Positions 37,722 to 46,875 of a stretch of DNA of 48,133 bases are shown here, one piece after another; position 1 is the stretch's first letter, and each line of letters opens with the position of its first letter. The stretch covers positions 1-48,133 of the forward strand of contig JAHDRK010000064.1 of NCBI GenBank assembly GCA_018433345.1, written 5' to 3'. The position numbers and the translations under genes are program-made. A model generated the notes under the pieces. It worked only from the letters and a program-made list of their open reading frames with translations, did not search any database and was not told where the DNA came from. This stretch comes from Syntrophobacterales bacterium (GTDB taxonomy: Bacteria > Desulfobacterota > Syntrophia > Syntrophales > UBA2210).

Positions 37722-37843
37722 AATCAAGATTTTTTCGATAACTGTTCCCATCGAAGCGAAACGACCGCGCCTCGAACTGTCCGAGCCCGAAGGGCGGGTT
37801 TCGAGGCGCGATGCGAGATCCGGAACTGTCGAAAAAAGATTCT
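37722..37843. repeat. Composite intergenic palindrome (REP-like)
   Basis: Nested inverted repeats: outer arms AGATTTTTTCGA...GTTCC (37727-37748) and GGAACTGTCGAAAAAAGAT (37822-37840), a perfect 11-base stem CGCGCCTCGAA/TTCGAGGCGCG (37766-37776 and 37800-37810), and inner GCCC-GAAG-GGC. A related smaller palindrome CCTTCGACAGGGCTC/GAGCTTGTCAGGG lies at 37922-37952. No ORF is supported in the whole 37651-38128 spacer. Such elements are typical dispersed intergenic repeats. Confidence 0.65.
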
Positions 37844-37970
37844 GAGACCGAGGAATCATGGCCACGAAATATTATTTCGCAAAATCCCGATCCCCCCTTG
37901 CCGGGTCCTACCCCGTTACATCCTTCGACAGGGCTCTCCTGAGCTTGTCAGGGATATTTACGACCCCTCA

Positions 37971-38066
37971 CCCATAGCCTCTAGCCCATAGCCTCTAGCC
38001 CATAGCCTCCGGCAAAGCCGCACCTTTTACCCTTCACCCTTTACCCCTTACCTGCGGCAAAGCCGC
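37971..38066. repeat. Short tandem and duplicated repeats
   Basis: CCCATAGCCTCTAG occurs in tandem at 37971 and 37985, with a third diverged copy at 37999. The motif GGCAAAGCCGC then occurs twice (near 38011 and 38055), separating runs of CCTTTACCC/CCTTCACCC. The whole looks like slippage-grown non-coding sequence. Copy number could vary between strains. Confidence 0.7.
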
Positions 38067-38128
38067 GCCCCTCGCCCATATCTTTTTCCCCAAATGTCAA
38101 GTTTAAAGATTTGACCCCCATTCTTCCA

Positions 38129-38863
38129 TTATATCCCCTGCTTCGCCGCTGCTGCGTAAGCGCCGATCAACCCTTCGTCGGCAAAACTAAAATAACGGTT
38201 GTCGCCTATGATAATGTGATCGAAGCAGGTTATGCCCGTTGCCGTGGCGGCAATGACCAGGTTGCGTGTAAAGGTCTTGTCCTGGTCACTGGGCTGGATT
38301 GAACCGGATGGATGGTTGTGGGCTACAATTATGGAGGATGCGTTTTTACGGATCGCCGCCTGGAGAATTTCCCTGATGTGGGGATTGACCTGATCCACTG
38401 TTCCGTTATCAACGTCTATCATATCACTGATGACATTTTTTCTGTCCAGGAGGAGAAGAACGAACCGTTCCTTTTTCAGGTCTCTCATGATGGGCATTAA
38501 GCGCTGCGCCACGTCGGATGAGTGGCGCACGGGATCGCTGGTGCTTTTTTCTTCGCTCTGCATGCGACGTCCCAACTCTATGGCCGCCTTGAGTTGGGCT
38601 ATTTTCGCTTCTTTCATGCCACCGATCTCCCGGAATTCACTCACGTCGACACCGCTCATGACCCTGAGCGATTTAAAGCGATGCAATAGTTCGCGGCCTA
38701 TATCGACGGCGCTCCGGCCCCTCGTGCCGGTCCTGATGATGATGGCGATTAGCTCGGCATTGCTCAACGTCTGCTCGCCGTACTTGAGCAGTTTTTCTCT
38801 CGGCCTATCCTCCTCGGACCATTCCCTGATGGCAACAGTATAATTTGAATCCTGTTCACCCAT
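38129..38863 (-). CDS. radC: RadC family JAB/MPN-domain protein
   Basis: A 244-residue protein. The start at 38863 (MGEQDSNYTV) is fixed by GGAGGTG five bases upstream; the frame extends further but without support. The N-terminal part has an UPF0758-type helix-hairpin-helix region (LSNAELIAIIIRTGTRGRSAVDIG). The C-terminal JAB1/MPN+ metal site is complete: HNHPSGSIQPSDQD gives the two His and Asp of the JAMM motif. Despite its name the family's role in DNA repair is not settled; the domain is that of a metallo-isopeptidase or hydrolase. It stands alone next to the repeat-rich spacer. Confidence 0.94.
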   Translation of the reverse strand: MGEQDSNYTVAIREWSEEDRPREKLLKYGEQTLSNAELIAIIIRTGTRGRSAVDIGRELLHRFKSLRVMSGVDVSEFREIGGMKEAKIAQLKAAIELGRRMQSEEKSTSDPVRHSSDVAQRLMPIMRDLKKERFVLLLLDRKNVISDMIDVDNGTVDQVNPHIREILQAAIRKNASSIIVAHNHPSGSIQPSDQDKTFTRNLVIAATATGITCFDHIIIGDNRYFSFADEGLIGAYAAAAKQGI

Positions 38864-39114
38864 GACGCACCTCCCCTTGTGGCTCGAGCGGTCCTTCCCT
38901 TCAAGCGTTGGGAACAGTGGAACCGGAACATGACATCGGTGGCGGTCCAAGTATTCAATGAAAAATCAAGCATTCTGTAAGTGACGATAATGACCAGGGA
39001 TAAAGGAACTCTATCGGGATGAGAGGATGACTCAATAGCAACAAGATCTCAAAAAGTCAACAGATATTCCCACCGAAAATCACGAACACTCCCAAGACAG
39101 GCAACCGTCGCGCA

Positions 39115-40113
39115 TTACTTGAAGACCCGGTCGGCCGCCTTCCGAGGCTTGAAACCCAGGCGCTCCAACATCTCCAGGTCATCCTGCAGTGATCTCCCCG
39201 CGGTGGTTAGATAGTCGTCGGTCATAACGCCGCTCGCCCCGGCATAAAATACAAGGGGGTGCATGTCCCTCATCGCGCTTTCACGTCCCCCGCAAACCAG
39301 TATGTCTGCGCCCGGAAGAATGAAACGAAGCACGGCTATAATCTTCAGGCACCGGAGAGGACTTATAGGTTCGCTTTCCCCGAGCCTTGTTCCGGGAATG
39401 GGAACGAGAAAATTGACCGGCACGGCATCCACTTGGAGTTCCTTGAGCGCCAGACCCAGTTCGATAACCTGTTCGTCGGTCTCACCCACGCCGAAGATGC
39501 CGCCGGAGCAAATGGAGAACCCGGCGCTGCGGGCCGCCTCTACCGTGGCCACCCGTTCCCTGTAGGTGTGCGTGGTACAGATGTGTTCGAAGTGACTCTC
39601 GGCGGTCTCCAGGTTGTGATGATATCGAGTAACCCCCGCTGCCTTGAGAATCCGAAAGTCCTCTTCCCCGAGGATGCCCAAAGACGTGCAAAGACCGATC
39701 CGCTCACCCTTGAGACCTTCCAGGGCCTCTGCCACCGCATACACTTCGGCCCGCGGGATCCTGCGGCCGCTTGTAACAACGGCATATCTGTCCACGGGAG
39801 CAGCCGCCACTCTTGTGCCGCCTTCTCGCATCTTTTCCGCTTCAAGGAGGGGATAGACAGGGGCATCCGTGCCGGCGACCTTCGACTGGGAGCAGAAGGC
39901 ACAATCCTCGCTGCAACGGCCCGACTTACCGTTACAGATGGCGCATAGGTGAACATGTTTCCCGAAATAACGATCCCGTATAAGGTCGGCACCCGCGAGA
40001 AGCGTAAAAAAGCGGCTTTCCGGAAGCGTTGCGAGATCTCGGTATGCCTCGCTTCCCGGATCCTGTCCTTCGGCGATGCATTCAGCCAATTCGATCAGGT
40101 TTTTTCGATCCAT
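39115..40113 (-). CDS. bioB: Biotin synthase
   Basis: A 332-residue radical SAM enzyme. The cluster motif is CxxxCxxC in GRCSEDCAFCSQS, preceded by HLCAICNGKSG. Other BioB landmarks follow: RYHHNLETAESHF, TYRERVATVEAARSAG, CSGGIFGVGET and a conserved Arg in VCGGRES. It inserts sulfur into dethiobiotin, the last step of biotin synthesis. I start at ATG 40113; TTG at 40134 is possible and would overlap the upstream gene. It looks intact and is the last gene of a leftward unit after the bioA-bioD chimera, 17 bases away. Confidence 0.95.
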   Translation of the reverse strand: MDRKNLIELAECIAEGQDPGSEAYRDLATLPESRFFTLLAGADLIRDRYFGKHVHLCAICNGKSGRCSEDCAFCSQSKVAGTDAPVYPLLEAEKMREGGTRVAAAPVDRYAVVTSGRRIPRAEVYAVAEALEGLKGERIGLCTSLGILGEEDFRILKAAGVTRYHHNLETAESHFEHICTTHTYRERVATVEAARSAGFSICSGGIFGVGETDEQVIELGLALKELQVDAVPVNFLVPIPGTRLGESEPISPLRCLKIIAVLRFILPGADILVCGGRESAMRDMHPLVFYAGASGVMTDDYLTTAGRSLQDDLEMLERLGFKPRKAADRVFK

Positions 40114-40130
40114 CGTATCGTGTATTCCCC

Positions 40131-40886
40131 TCAAACAAAGTTGCGGTAAAAACAGTCGGTCAACGCCTTCGCGTTGAGCCTTTCCATCGGCTCCACCTCG
40201 GCCAGGACTTCGGTTTTGCCGTAAAATTCCAGTGCTTCCCTGTTTTCCCTGTTGACGTCACCGTTCATAACGATCCCCGCGACTGAAATCCCCCGTCTTC
40301 TCAACTGTTCCAGCGACAACAGCGTATGATTGATGGTTCCCAGCCCGCTCCCGGCCACCAACAGGACCGGAAGCCCGAACCGCGCCATCAGATCAATCAT
40401 CATTGCTTCTTCGTTCAGTGGAACCATTATGCCGCCCGCCCCCTGCACCCCCGGTTCGATCATCACTGCCGCCAGTTCCCCGTGACGTTTCTCCATGATT
40501 TTTTTGAAATCGCTTATATATTCTTCATCCCAGGGATCATCGAATCGACAACGCGGGGTTTCGGCAAAATAATGCCGCGACAGGAGGGACGTAAAATGTT
40601 CGTGCATGCCCGTCACGGGATCACAAAGAGCCATGGCTCCGAATGTATCGCCGTGATAACCCCCGCGGACCGTAAGAAAGCGGTTCTTTTCGGGACGTCC
40701 GGATCCTTGCCAATATTGGATGGCCATCTTCAGGGCAACTTCGACGCTCACCGATCCGGAATCGGCGAAAAATAGAAGCGCCACAAGGACGATCTGTCGT
40801 CTGAATATGGCGATCCACTGCAGACAAGATACTTGTTTATACCTCTTTGCCGTGTTATTTATACAAATGGAAAATCGATACTTCAA
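40131..40886 (-). pseudogene. bioA-bioD: Deletion fusion of bioA (aminotransferase middle) and bioD (dethiobiotin synthetase C-terminus)
   Basis: The 251-residue ORF is a chimera. Residues from about 40 to 160 are BioA (FFADSGSVSVEVALKMA, GGYHGDTFGAMA, AVMIEPGVQGAGG), and the rest is BioD (VPLNEEAMMIDLMARFGLP, AGSGLGTINHTLLSLEQL). The join is at GAGG (complement 40431-40442), a motif in both families. Lost are the BioA C-terminal half, with the PLP lysine, and the BioD N-terminal half, with the P-loop. The BioA start is also missing: the first 40 residues match nothing. A short reading in another frame (ending near 40827, SAVDRHI) faintly resembles a BioA N-terminus. Neither activity can survive. 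The order bioA-bioD-bioB suggests a former biotin operon that suffered two deletions. Confidence 0.85.
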
Positions 40887-40910
40887 TTAAAATAATAGAG
40901 GAGCCGAACA

Positions 40911-41879
40911 ATGACCGACATCGTAATGGACGGGCTTTATCGTATTGAAGTCCCTCTCCCGAACAGCCCCCTGAAGGAGCTGAATTCATTCGTCATCATG
41001 AGCGACAACCGCAACCTTGTGATCGACACGGGATTCAACCGGGAAGTCTGTTTCGAGGCCATGAAGAAGGGAATCGCCGACCTTGACTTGGATCTCTCGA
41101 AAACAGATTTTTTCATAACCCACATGCACGCCGATCATTCGGGTCTGGTAACGAGACTGGCGACGGAAACAAGCAGGATTTATTTCAGCAGAATAGACGC
41201 ACGGGTTTTCGACAAGGACTCGGACTGGCGACCCATGCTGGAGTTCGCTGGAATCAATGGTTTCCCCGCGGAAGAACTTGCCAGGGCACTAAACAGCCAC
41301 CCCGGTTTCAAATACAGCCCCAAGGGCGTTCCAAATTTTGAACTGGTGGACGAAGGCAGTATAATCACCATCGGAGACTTTCGCCTCCAATGCCTTTTGA
41401 CGCCGGGGCATACCCAGGGTCATATCTGCCTTTATGACGAAGAGAAAAGGCTGTTGTTTTCAGGCGATCACATCCTCTACGACATAACACCCCACATCGA
41501 GTCCTGGGCATATCAGGTGAACGCCCTGCAGGACTACCTGGATAGTCTCGATCGAGTTTATGACCTCTCTGTAGGGCTGGTTCTGCCGGGCCACCGCACC
41601 TTCTTCACAGATCTCAAGGGAAGAATCGACGAACTCAAGAAACATCACGAAGAACGAGCCTCCGAAGTGTTGGAGGTTATGAACGGTCGCACAATGAACG
41701 CTTACGAAATAGCGGCGGAAATGACCTGGGACATTGATTGCGATAGGTGGGAGGACTTTCCCGTCGCCCAGAAATGGTTTGCCACCGGCGAGGCCATCGC
41801 CCACCTTCGATACCTCGAAAGCGAAGGACGCGTCCGCCGCAATGTCGGATCTGACGTAATCACCTTTTCGGCGGCATGA
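40911..41879 (+). CDS. MBL-fold metallo-hydrolase
   Basis: A 322-residue metallo-beta-lactamase-fold protein. The zinc motif is THMHADHSG near residue 70. Further ligands are in LTPGHTQGH and LFSGDHIL, with a final His in VLPGHRTFF. After the MBL core an extra C-terminal helical domain (about residues 245-322) resembles the winged-helix-like cap of LACTB2-type hydrolases. GAGGAG lies eight bases before the ATG. It is divergent from the bioA-bioD remnant. The substrate cannot be named; thioesters or nucleic acids are both known for the fold. Confidence 0.9.
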   Translation: MTDIVMDGLYRIEVPLPNSPLKELNSFVIMSDNRNLVIDTGFNREVCFEAMKKGIADLDLDLSKTDFFITHMHADHSGLVTRLATETSRIYFSRIDARVFDKDSDWRPMLEFAGINGFPAEELARALNSHPGFKYSPKGVPNFELVDEGSIITIGDFRLQCLLTPGHTQGHICLYDEEKRLLFSGDHILYDITPHIESWAYQVNALQDYLDSLDRVYDLSVGLVLPGHRTFFTDLKGRIDELKKHHEERASEVLEVMNGRTMNAYEIAAEMTWDIDCDRWEDFPVAQKWFATGEAIAHLRYLESEGRVRRNVGSDVITFSAA

Positions 41880-41889
41880 AATGAACTAA

Positions 41890-41918
41890 AGGGGCGGTGA
41901 TGAAAGCCGCCCGCCCCT
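41890..41918. terminator. Hairpin between convergent genes, possible terminator
   Basis: AGGGGCGG (41890-41897) pairs perfectly with CCGCCCCT (41911-41918) around a 13-base loop, between the MBL gene and the convergent MaoC gene. No U-tract follows on either strand. Confidence 0.35.
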
Positions 41919-41973
41919 CCGCCTCCAAAATCAACGGCGTCAGACCGCCCAAGGAAGCCCCGGAACATATCTC

Positions 41974-42432
41974 CTAGAAAAACAACATCGACAATGTCTC
42001 GGCGACACAGGCCGGCTTTTCCGCGCCCTCGATTTCGATCGTATGGTTATGGGTCATCAGTATCCGATTGCCCGGTCTTTCCTCCAGATCTAGAAGAACG
42101 ATGCGGTCCCTGATACGTGAACCGGAGGGAACGGGGTTGAGAAACCGTACCTTGTTGAGACCGTAGTTAACGCTCATGAGAGCCCCCTCGAAGCGCATGG
42201 GCACCTGATAGCTGAAATAGGGAATGTGTGACAGCGTAAGGAATCCATGTGCAATGGTGGTCCCGAAGGGACCCGCGGCGGCCTTTTCCTGGTCTACGTG
42301 AATCCACTGGTGATCCCTGGTGCAGTCCGCAAACTGATTTATCTGCTCTTGGGTGATTTCCACCCAGTCTGAACAGAAGATTTCTTTACCTATGAGTTCT
42401 TTTTTTTCTTCAATGGCTTCGGCTACTGACAT
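41974..42432 (-). CDS. MaoC-like (R)-specific enoyl-CoA hydratase / dehydratase
   Basis: A 152-residue hot-dog-fold protein. ATG 42432 is chosen because GAGGAGG lies eight bases upstream. The hydratase motif is complete: FADCTRDHQWIHVD supplies the catalytic Asp and His, followed by GPFGTTIAHGFLTLS. MaoC proteins hydrate 2-enoyl-CoA to the R-3-hydroxy form, in fatty-acid or polyhydroxyalkanoate metabolism. A nodulation-type NodN relative is an alternative name for the same fold. It is a single gene, convergent with the MBL hydrolase. Confidence 0.92.
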   Translation of the reverse strand: MSVAEAIEEKKELIGKEIFCSDWVEITQEQINQFADCTRDHQWIHVDQEKAAAGPFGTTIAHGFLTLSHIPYFSYQVPMRFEGALMSVNYGLNKVRFLNPVPSGSRIRDRIVLLDLEERPGNRILMTHNHTIEIEGAEKPACVAETLSMLFF

Positions 42433-42947
42433 GACGATGACCTCCTCGATATTTTTTGCCTTTCTTGTCAACTTTATAGGCGTTCCGGACGATACGTCGG
42501 CCGATCACAAATATATCCAGCGGCTGGTGAACCGTCGCAAATCCCGACAAGCAGTGCAAAACCGCCGCCTAAGACTGCCGGGGGCAGGCGTGAGACAAAA
42601 CTGAGGTCCTTCCGCAGTCCTTCTCCATGAACAACCTCAACCCGCAATCCCCACCGGAAACGTCATGTTTTTACGCGGCTTTGATCAGTTGCTATATACG
42701 GCCCCCGGAAACCGGTGTCAAGTCCGGCGAGCTGTCCGAAGAATGCCGCCAGGTTGACGGTCCCCCTACAATTACGGTGAGTAGATAGGGCGGCCCGGCA
42801 GAAAACCCGGTGTCTCCCCCAAAGGGGCGGACGAAAGATCATGAAAACAAAGGATATTTCTTGAAAAAGCCTGAATTTTAAACTATTTGATAAAAAATAA
42901 ATGCGATAGTGGATGAAATCTTTCGGCGTCGGGAAAGGACGAGAGCC
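42433..42947. other. Divergent intergenic region between MaoC and cupin genes
   Basis: No gene is supported in this 515-base stretch. At 42705-42736 the string GGAAACCGGTGTCAAGTCCGG then CGAGCTGTCC recalls the central GAA-CCGGTG-AA-TCCGG hairpin of cobalamin riboswitches, but the flanking conserved blocks are not recognisable. A weak promoter TTGAAA (42861), 17-base spacer, TATTTG (42884) precedes the cupin gene. Confidence 0.35.
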
Positions 42948-43292
42948 ATGATGATCAAGAAACTGGAGGGGGTCCCCTTAGCCGACTCTACAGGTTACGA
43001 GGGAGTCGTCAAACGTATCGTCATCGGCCCCGATGACGGATCGGATGAGATTGTGTTACGATACTTCAGCTTGGAACCGGGGGGTAAGACCCCTTATCAC
43101 GCACACGATTTTCCTCACCTGGTGAAAATCGATGCCGGAGAGGGGATCTACACAGACGCGGAAGGACAAGAACACCCGTTGCACAGGGGCGATTTTGTTT
43201 TTATTCCGGCGAATGAAACTCACAGCTTCACCAACAGGACCAAGGGGCACTTTGATTTCATCTGCATAGTGCCGCGTAGAGGCGAAACATGA
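42948..43292 (+). CDS. Cupin domain protein
   Basis: A 114-residue single-domain cupin. ATG 42948 (MMIKKLEG) has AAAGGA eight bases upstream; an earlier ATG at 42909 lacks one. The metal-binding motif 1 is PGGKTPYHAHDFPHLVKIDAGEG, and motif 2 is GDFVFIPANETHSFTN. Such small cupins bind a metal and serve as isomerases, dioxygenases or sensors. The gene is convergent with the helicase and has no operon partner, so its role is open. Confidence 0.9.
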   Translation: MMIKKLEGVPLADSTGYEGVVKRIVIGPDDGSDEIVLRYFSLEPGGKTPYHAHDFPHLVKIDAGEGIYTDAEGQEHPLHRGDFVFIPANETHSFTNRTKGHFDFICIVPRRGET

Positions 43293-43325
43293 GCCGAGAG
43301 GACGGCTCCGCCGACGATCCACTTA

Positions 43326-44918
43326 TCAATCTTTACAAAGTGCCGCCTCCAGGATCCGGTTTACGTTGAAGACCCTCTTCCCGCCACGCAAAAGACACCA
43401 GGCATTCAAACCCGTAAAGGAATGACCGTTGAATTCCATTTCACCCACCGAGATCGGGCGAATCCGCCGACGGGTTTTTTCGTCCTTCGCCTTCAGGTAG
43501 AGTATCTCGAGGTCTTTATTCTTCTCGATTGCCTCGCGGATCAGGGCGATCTTGTCCTCCAGGGAAAACCGCTTGCCCGCCTTTTCATATTGGAGGCCCG
43601 TCAGAAATCGCACAACCTTCCAGTCCATCATGATATGACGTTTCTCGAGCGGCCGGCGCAGAACTATCCCGTCGAGGGACACGCATCTGGAAAGAGCGAC
43701 GTACATCTGGCCATGCGCGAAGGTACCCCGACCCACGTCGATGAGCGCCCTCTCGAAGGTCTTCCCTTGGCTCTTGTGAATGGTGACGGCAAAGGCAAGC
43801 CTCAAGGGGTACTGTGTAAAGGAACCCACCGGCTCGGAAGCAAGTTCTCCGTTTTTCAGAAAGTACTGATAGATCTCCCAGGTATAGGGCGCAATCTCAA
43901 CTTCCTCGCCATTCTCGAGCACCGCCGTGATGAGCTCCTCTCCTTCCTCGTCCTCGACAAACCCGGTCACTTTTCCAATCGTTCCATTTATCCAGCGGCC
44001 ATATGAATCATTGTTTAGCAACATGACCTGTGCGCCTTTTTTCAGTTTCAGTTCCAGCGCCGTGGGGAGATACTCCTTCTCGAATTTTCCTTCCACGTGT
44101 CCCCTGTATTTCCATTCCTTTCCCGGCAAGCGGGCTAGTCCCGCATCGTTAATTTCGTCGGCCGTGGCATTGACACTGGTTAGAGCAATGTAAAAATCGT
44201 CCTCGGTCGGTTCGAAGCGGGGATCGCAACGTCTGTTTAGAATCTCCAGGTCGTCGTCGGTAATGGTGCGGTTGCGGATGCCGTTGAGAAGGCGGATGAA
44301 TTCCTCATCCTTTTGACGGTAGACCTTCTCCAGTTCCACGAATTCAAGGTCAATCTCTCCAAATACCTTGGCGCTGAAAAAGTAAGGGGTGTCGTAGTAA
44401 TCTTCAAATATCCCCCGTTCCCGGCTCGTAACCACCGGGGGAAGCTGGTAAAGATCTCCCATAAAGATCATCTGGACCCCGCCGAAGGGACGCTTCGGAT
44501 CGGGACCGTTACAGCGCAAGAACCGATCGACGCAGTCCAGCAGATCCGCTCGAACCATGGAGATTTCGTCGATAACGATAGTGGTGAGTTTCTTGTAAAC
44601 CGTTGGTTTGTCAGAATCGTTCCGCCTTTTCTTTTTGATAGACGACGGCGTCACGTTGGGTTTGAACTTGAAAAATGAATGGATGGTCTGGCCGCCCACG
44701 TTTACGGCGGCCACGCCCGTGGGCGCCAGGATCACCACGTTTTTTGTAGTATGGAATCGAAAATACTGAAGCAGCGTAGACTTGCCGGTCCCCGCCCGCC
44801 CCGTGACAAACACGTGCCGGTCCGTCTTTTCCATGAGCTCGAAAGCCCGGTTGAACTGGTGATTGAAGTCGATATCCGTGGGAATTCCCTGTCGTCTCAT
44901 GGCAACGATAGTAACCAT
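43326..44918 (-). CDS. PIF1-like DNA helicase with C-terminal WYL domain
   Basis: A 530-residue SF1B helicase. Walker A is GRAGTGKST (residues 40-48) and Walker B is IVIDEISMVRAD. FGGVQMIFMGDLYQLPPV is the PIF1-type motif III, and VTIHKSQGKTFERALID with YVALSRC are motifs V and VI (UvrD_C_2 type). Residues about 454-530 form a WYL domain: IREAIEKNKDLEILYLKA, RRRIRPISVGEME and LNAWCLLRGGKRVFNVNRI. WYL domains bind nucleic acids or nucleotides and regulate partner domains, often in phage-defence settings. The fusion suggests a ligand-controlled helicase. The start is either 44918 (GTG or ATG context weak) or ATG 44900; neither has a strong ribosome site. No defence genes adjoin it. Confidence 0.9.
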   Translation of the reverse strand: MVTIVAMRRQGIPTDIDFNHQFNRAFELMEKTDRHVFVTGRAGTGKSTLLQYFRFHTTKNVVILAPTGVAAVNVGGQTIHSFFKFKPNVTPSSIKKKRRNDSDKPTVYKKLTTIVIDEISMVRADLLDCVDRFLRCNGPDPKRPFGGVQMIFMGDLYQLPPVVTSRERGIFEDYYDTPYFFSAKVFGEIDLEFVELEKVYRQKDEEFIRLLNGIRNRTITDDDLEILNRRCDPRFEPTEDDFYIALTSVNATADEINDAGLARLPGKEWKYRGHVEGKFEKEYLPTALELKLKKGAQVMLLNNDSYGRWINGTIGKVTGFVEDEEGEELITAVLENGEEVEIAPYTWEIYQYFLKNGELASEPVGSFTQYPLRLAFAVTIHKSQGKTFERALIDVGRGTFAHGQMYVALSRCVSLDGIVLRRPLEKRHIMMDWKVVRFLTGLQYEKAGKRFSLEDKIALIREAIEKNKDLEILYLKAKDEKTRRRIRPISVGEMEFNGHSFTGLNAWCLLRGGKRVFNVNRILEAALCKD

Positions 44919-45060
44919 TCGGCCGCGGAAGCTTCAACTACAAATTTGGCAGTTCCATCATAATTGATTAAAAATCGCCCACGGTAAATTACCTGTCATC
45001 CTGACCCTCAAAGTCTTTGCGAATTTTCTAACAAGGGCTCACACGCCTCTGTGACCGATG

Positions 45061-46752
45061 TTATTGAGAACCTTTAAGGGCGATTTTCGCCCAGGAATCC
45101 CTCAATGGCACGATCCGGTTGAAAACGGGCATTCCCACTTTCGAGTCTTTTGAATCCAAACAGAAGTAACCGAGACGTTCGAACTGGTAACCAACGCCCG
45201 GTTTCGCTTCATTCAGGCTCCTTTCCAGGAAACATGGGAAGAGCCTTATCAACGACTCGGGATTCAGATGATCGGCGAAGTCACCTCCCTCCCCAAGCGG
45301 TTCAGGGATGTCGAACAATCGGTCGTAAAGACGAACATCGGCGGCGACGGCATGGTCCGTCGAAACCCAGTGGATAACGCCTTTTATCTTGCGACCATCC
45401 GAAGGCGGATTCTCCAGCGTTTCTGGATCGTAGGTACAGCGAAGCTCAACGATCTCTCCCGTGTCCTCGTCCTTTACGGCCCTCTCGCACCGGATGACAT
45501 AGGCGTTTCTCAGGCGCACTTCCCTGCCGGGGGCCAGCCGATGGAACTTGCCCGGAGGATCTTCCATGAAATCATCCCGTTCAACGTAAAGCTCCTTGGA
45601 GAAAGGAATCCTGCGGGTCCCCATCTCCGGTTTCCCGGGATGGTTAGGCGCCTTCAATTCCTCCACTTTCCCTTCGGGATAATTTTCGATGACAACCTTT
45701 AGAGGTCTCAAAACGGCCATGGCACGAGGGGCTCGTTCGTTCAAGTCGTCCCGCACACAGTGTTCTAGAACCGATACATCGACCAGGTTGTCGTTCTTTG
45801 CCACTCCGATAACTGCGCAGAAGGACCGTATCGATTCGGGCGTGAATCCGCGACGCCGCATGCCGGCGACGGTCGGCATCCGTGGATCATCCCAACCGTT
45901 CACGATGTTTCGGCGCACCAGCTCGATAAGCACCCGCTTGCTGAGAACGGTGTAACTCAAGTTGAGCCTGGCAAACTCGATCTGCCGCGGACGGGTTCCT
46001 TTTTTGATGAGGCGCTCGACAAACCAGTCATACAGAGGCCGATTGTTTTCGAACTCCAAGGTGCAGATTGAATGGGTGACGCCTTCCAGGGCGTCGGAAA
46101 GACAATGGGCGAAATCATACATGGGATAGATGACCCAGTCCCCGCCCCGCCGGTAATGAGGTTCCCGCTTGATACGGTAGATTACGGGATCACGCATGAC
46201 TATGTAGGGGGAGGCCATATCGATCTTGGCTCTAAGGACACGCGACCCATCGGGGAATTCCCCCCATCTCATGCGGGCGAAAAGATCCAGGTTTTCTTCC
46301 ACGGAACGATTGCGCCAGGGACTTTCACGGCCGGGTTCCGTGAAGGTGCCCCTGTACTCGCGGATCTGCTCGGCATCGAGGTCGCACACGTATGCCTCAC
46401 CCCTTTTTATGAGCTCCACCGCGAAATCATAGAGGGCCTCGAAATAATCGGATGCAAAGTACAGGCGGTCCCCCCAATCGAAACCGAGCCACTTCACGTC
46501 TCCGATGATGGATTCGACGTATTCCATGGACTCTCCTGCGGGATCGGTGTCATCCATCCTAAGGTTGCATCTACCGCCGTATTGGGCCGCTATGCCGAAA
46601 TTGAGACATACCGACTTGGCATGACCTACATGGAGATAACCGTTGGGCTCTGGTGGAAAACGGGTAACAACGGAATCGACCTTCCCCAGACGAAGGTCTT
46701 CGTCAATGATGTCCCTGATAAAATCGCCGGAGGTATGATCATCGCCACTCAT
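45061..46752 (-). CDS. glnS: Glutaminyl-tRNA synthetase
   Basis: A 563-residue class I synthetase. HIGH is HVGH at residues 41-44 within [21 protein letters not shown] appears as VLSKRVL. GlnRS rather than GluRS is indicated by the eukaryote-like [10 protein letters not shown] opening, by [24 protein letters not shown], and by the C-terminal beta-barrel anticodon domain ([30 protein letters not shown]). It charges tRNA-Gln directly with glutamine. AAGGAGTG lies about ten bases before the ATG. It is followed by no gene in the same run and is preceded by the csp terminator. Confidence 0.96.
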   Translation of the reverse strand: MSGDDHTSGDFIRDIIDEDLRLGKVDSVVTRFPPEPNGYLHVGHAKSVCLNFGIAAQYGGRCNLRMDDTDPAGESMEYVESIIGDVKWLGFDWGDRLYFASDYFEALYDFAVELIKRGEAYVCDLDAEQIREYRGTFTEPGRESPWRNRSVEENLDLFARMRWGEFPDGSRVLRAKIDMASPYIVMRDPVIYRIKREPHYRRGGDWVIYPMYDFAHCLSDALEGVTHSICTLEFENNRPLYDWFVERLIKKGTRPRQIEFARLNLSYTVLSKRVLIELVRRNIVNGWDDPRMPTVAGMRRRGFTPESIRSFCAVIGVAKNDNLVDVSVLEHCVRDDLNERAPRAMAVLRPLKVVIENYPEGKVEELKAPNHPGKPEMGTRRIPFSKELYVERDDFMEDPPGKFHRLAPGREVRLRNAYVIRCERAVKDEDTGEIVELRCTYDPETLENPPSDGRKIKGVIHWVSTDHAVAADVRLYDRLFDIPEPLGEGGDFADHLNPESLIRLFPCFLERSLNEAKPGVGYQFERLGYFCLDSKDSKVGMPVFNRIVPLRDSWAKIALKGSQ

Positions 46753-46875
46753 TTACTGGCAACACTCCTTCCTTGATTCCATATTCACTTTATGGCTCCC
46801 ACGTCAAAATTGTAAGCATGTATCACGTCAGTCTGCCAACCCGAAAGCCCTTTCGGCAGCTTTTCCTGTATGTGT

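Noticed and set aside
37971-38066. CRISPR-like repeats
   Set aside because: The units are 14-base tandem copies without spacers and no cas genes are near.
39259-39948. 229-codon rightward ORF opposite bioB
   Set aside because: It mirrors BioB codons; no domain or ribosome site supports it.
43326-44918. Anti-phage defence island around the helicase-WYL gene
   Set aside because: Neighbours are a cupin, glnS and a cold-shock gene; no nuclease, toxin or mobile gene adjoins it.
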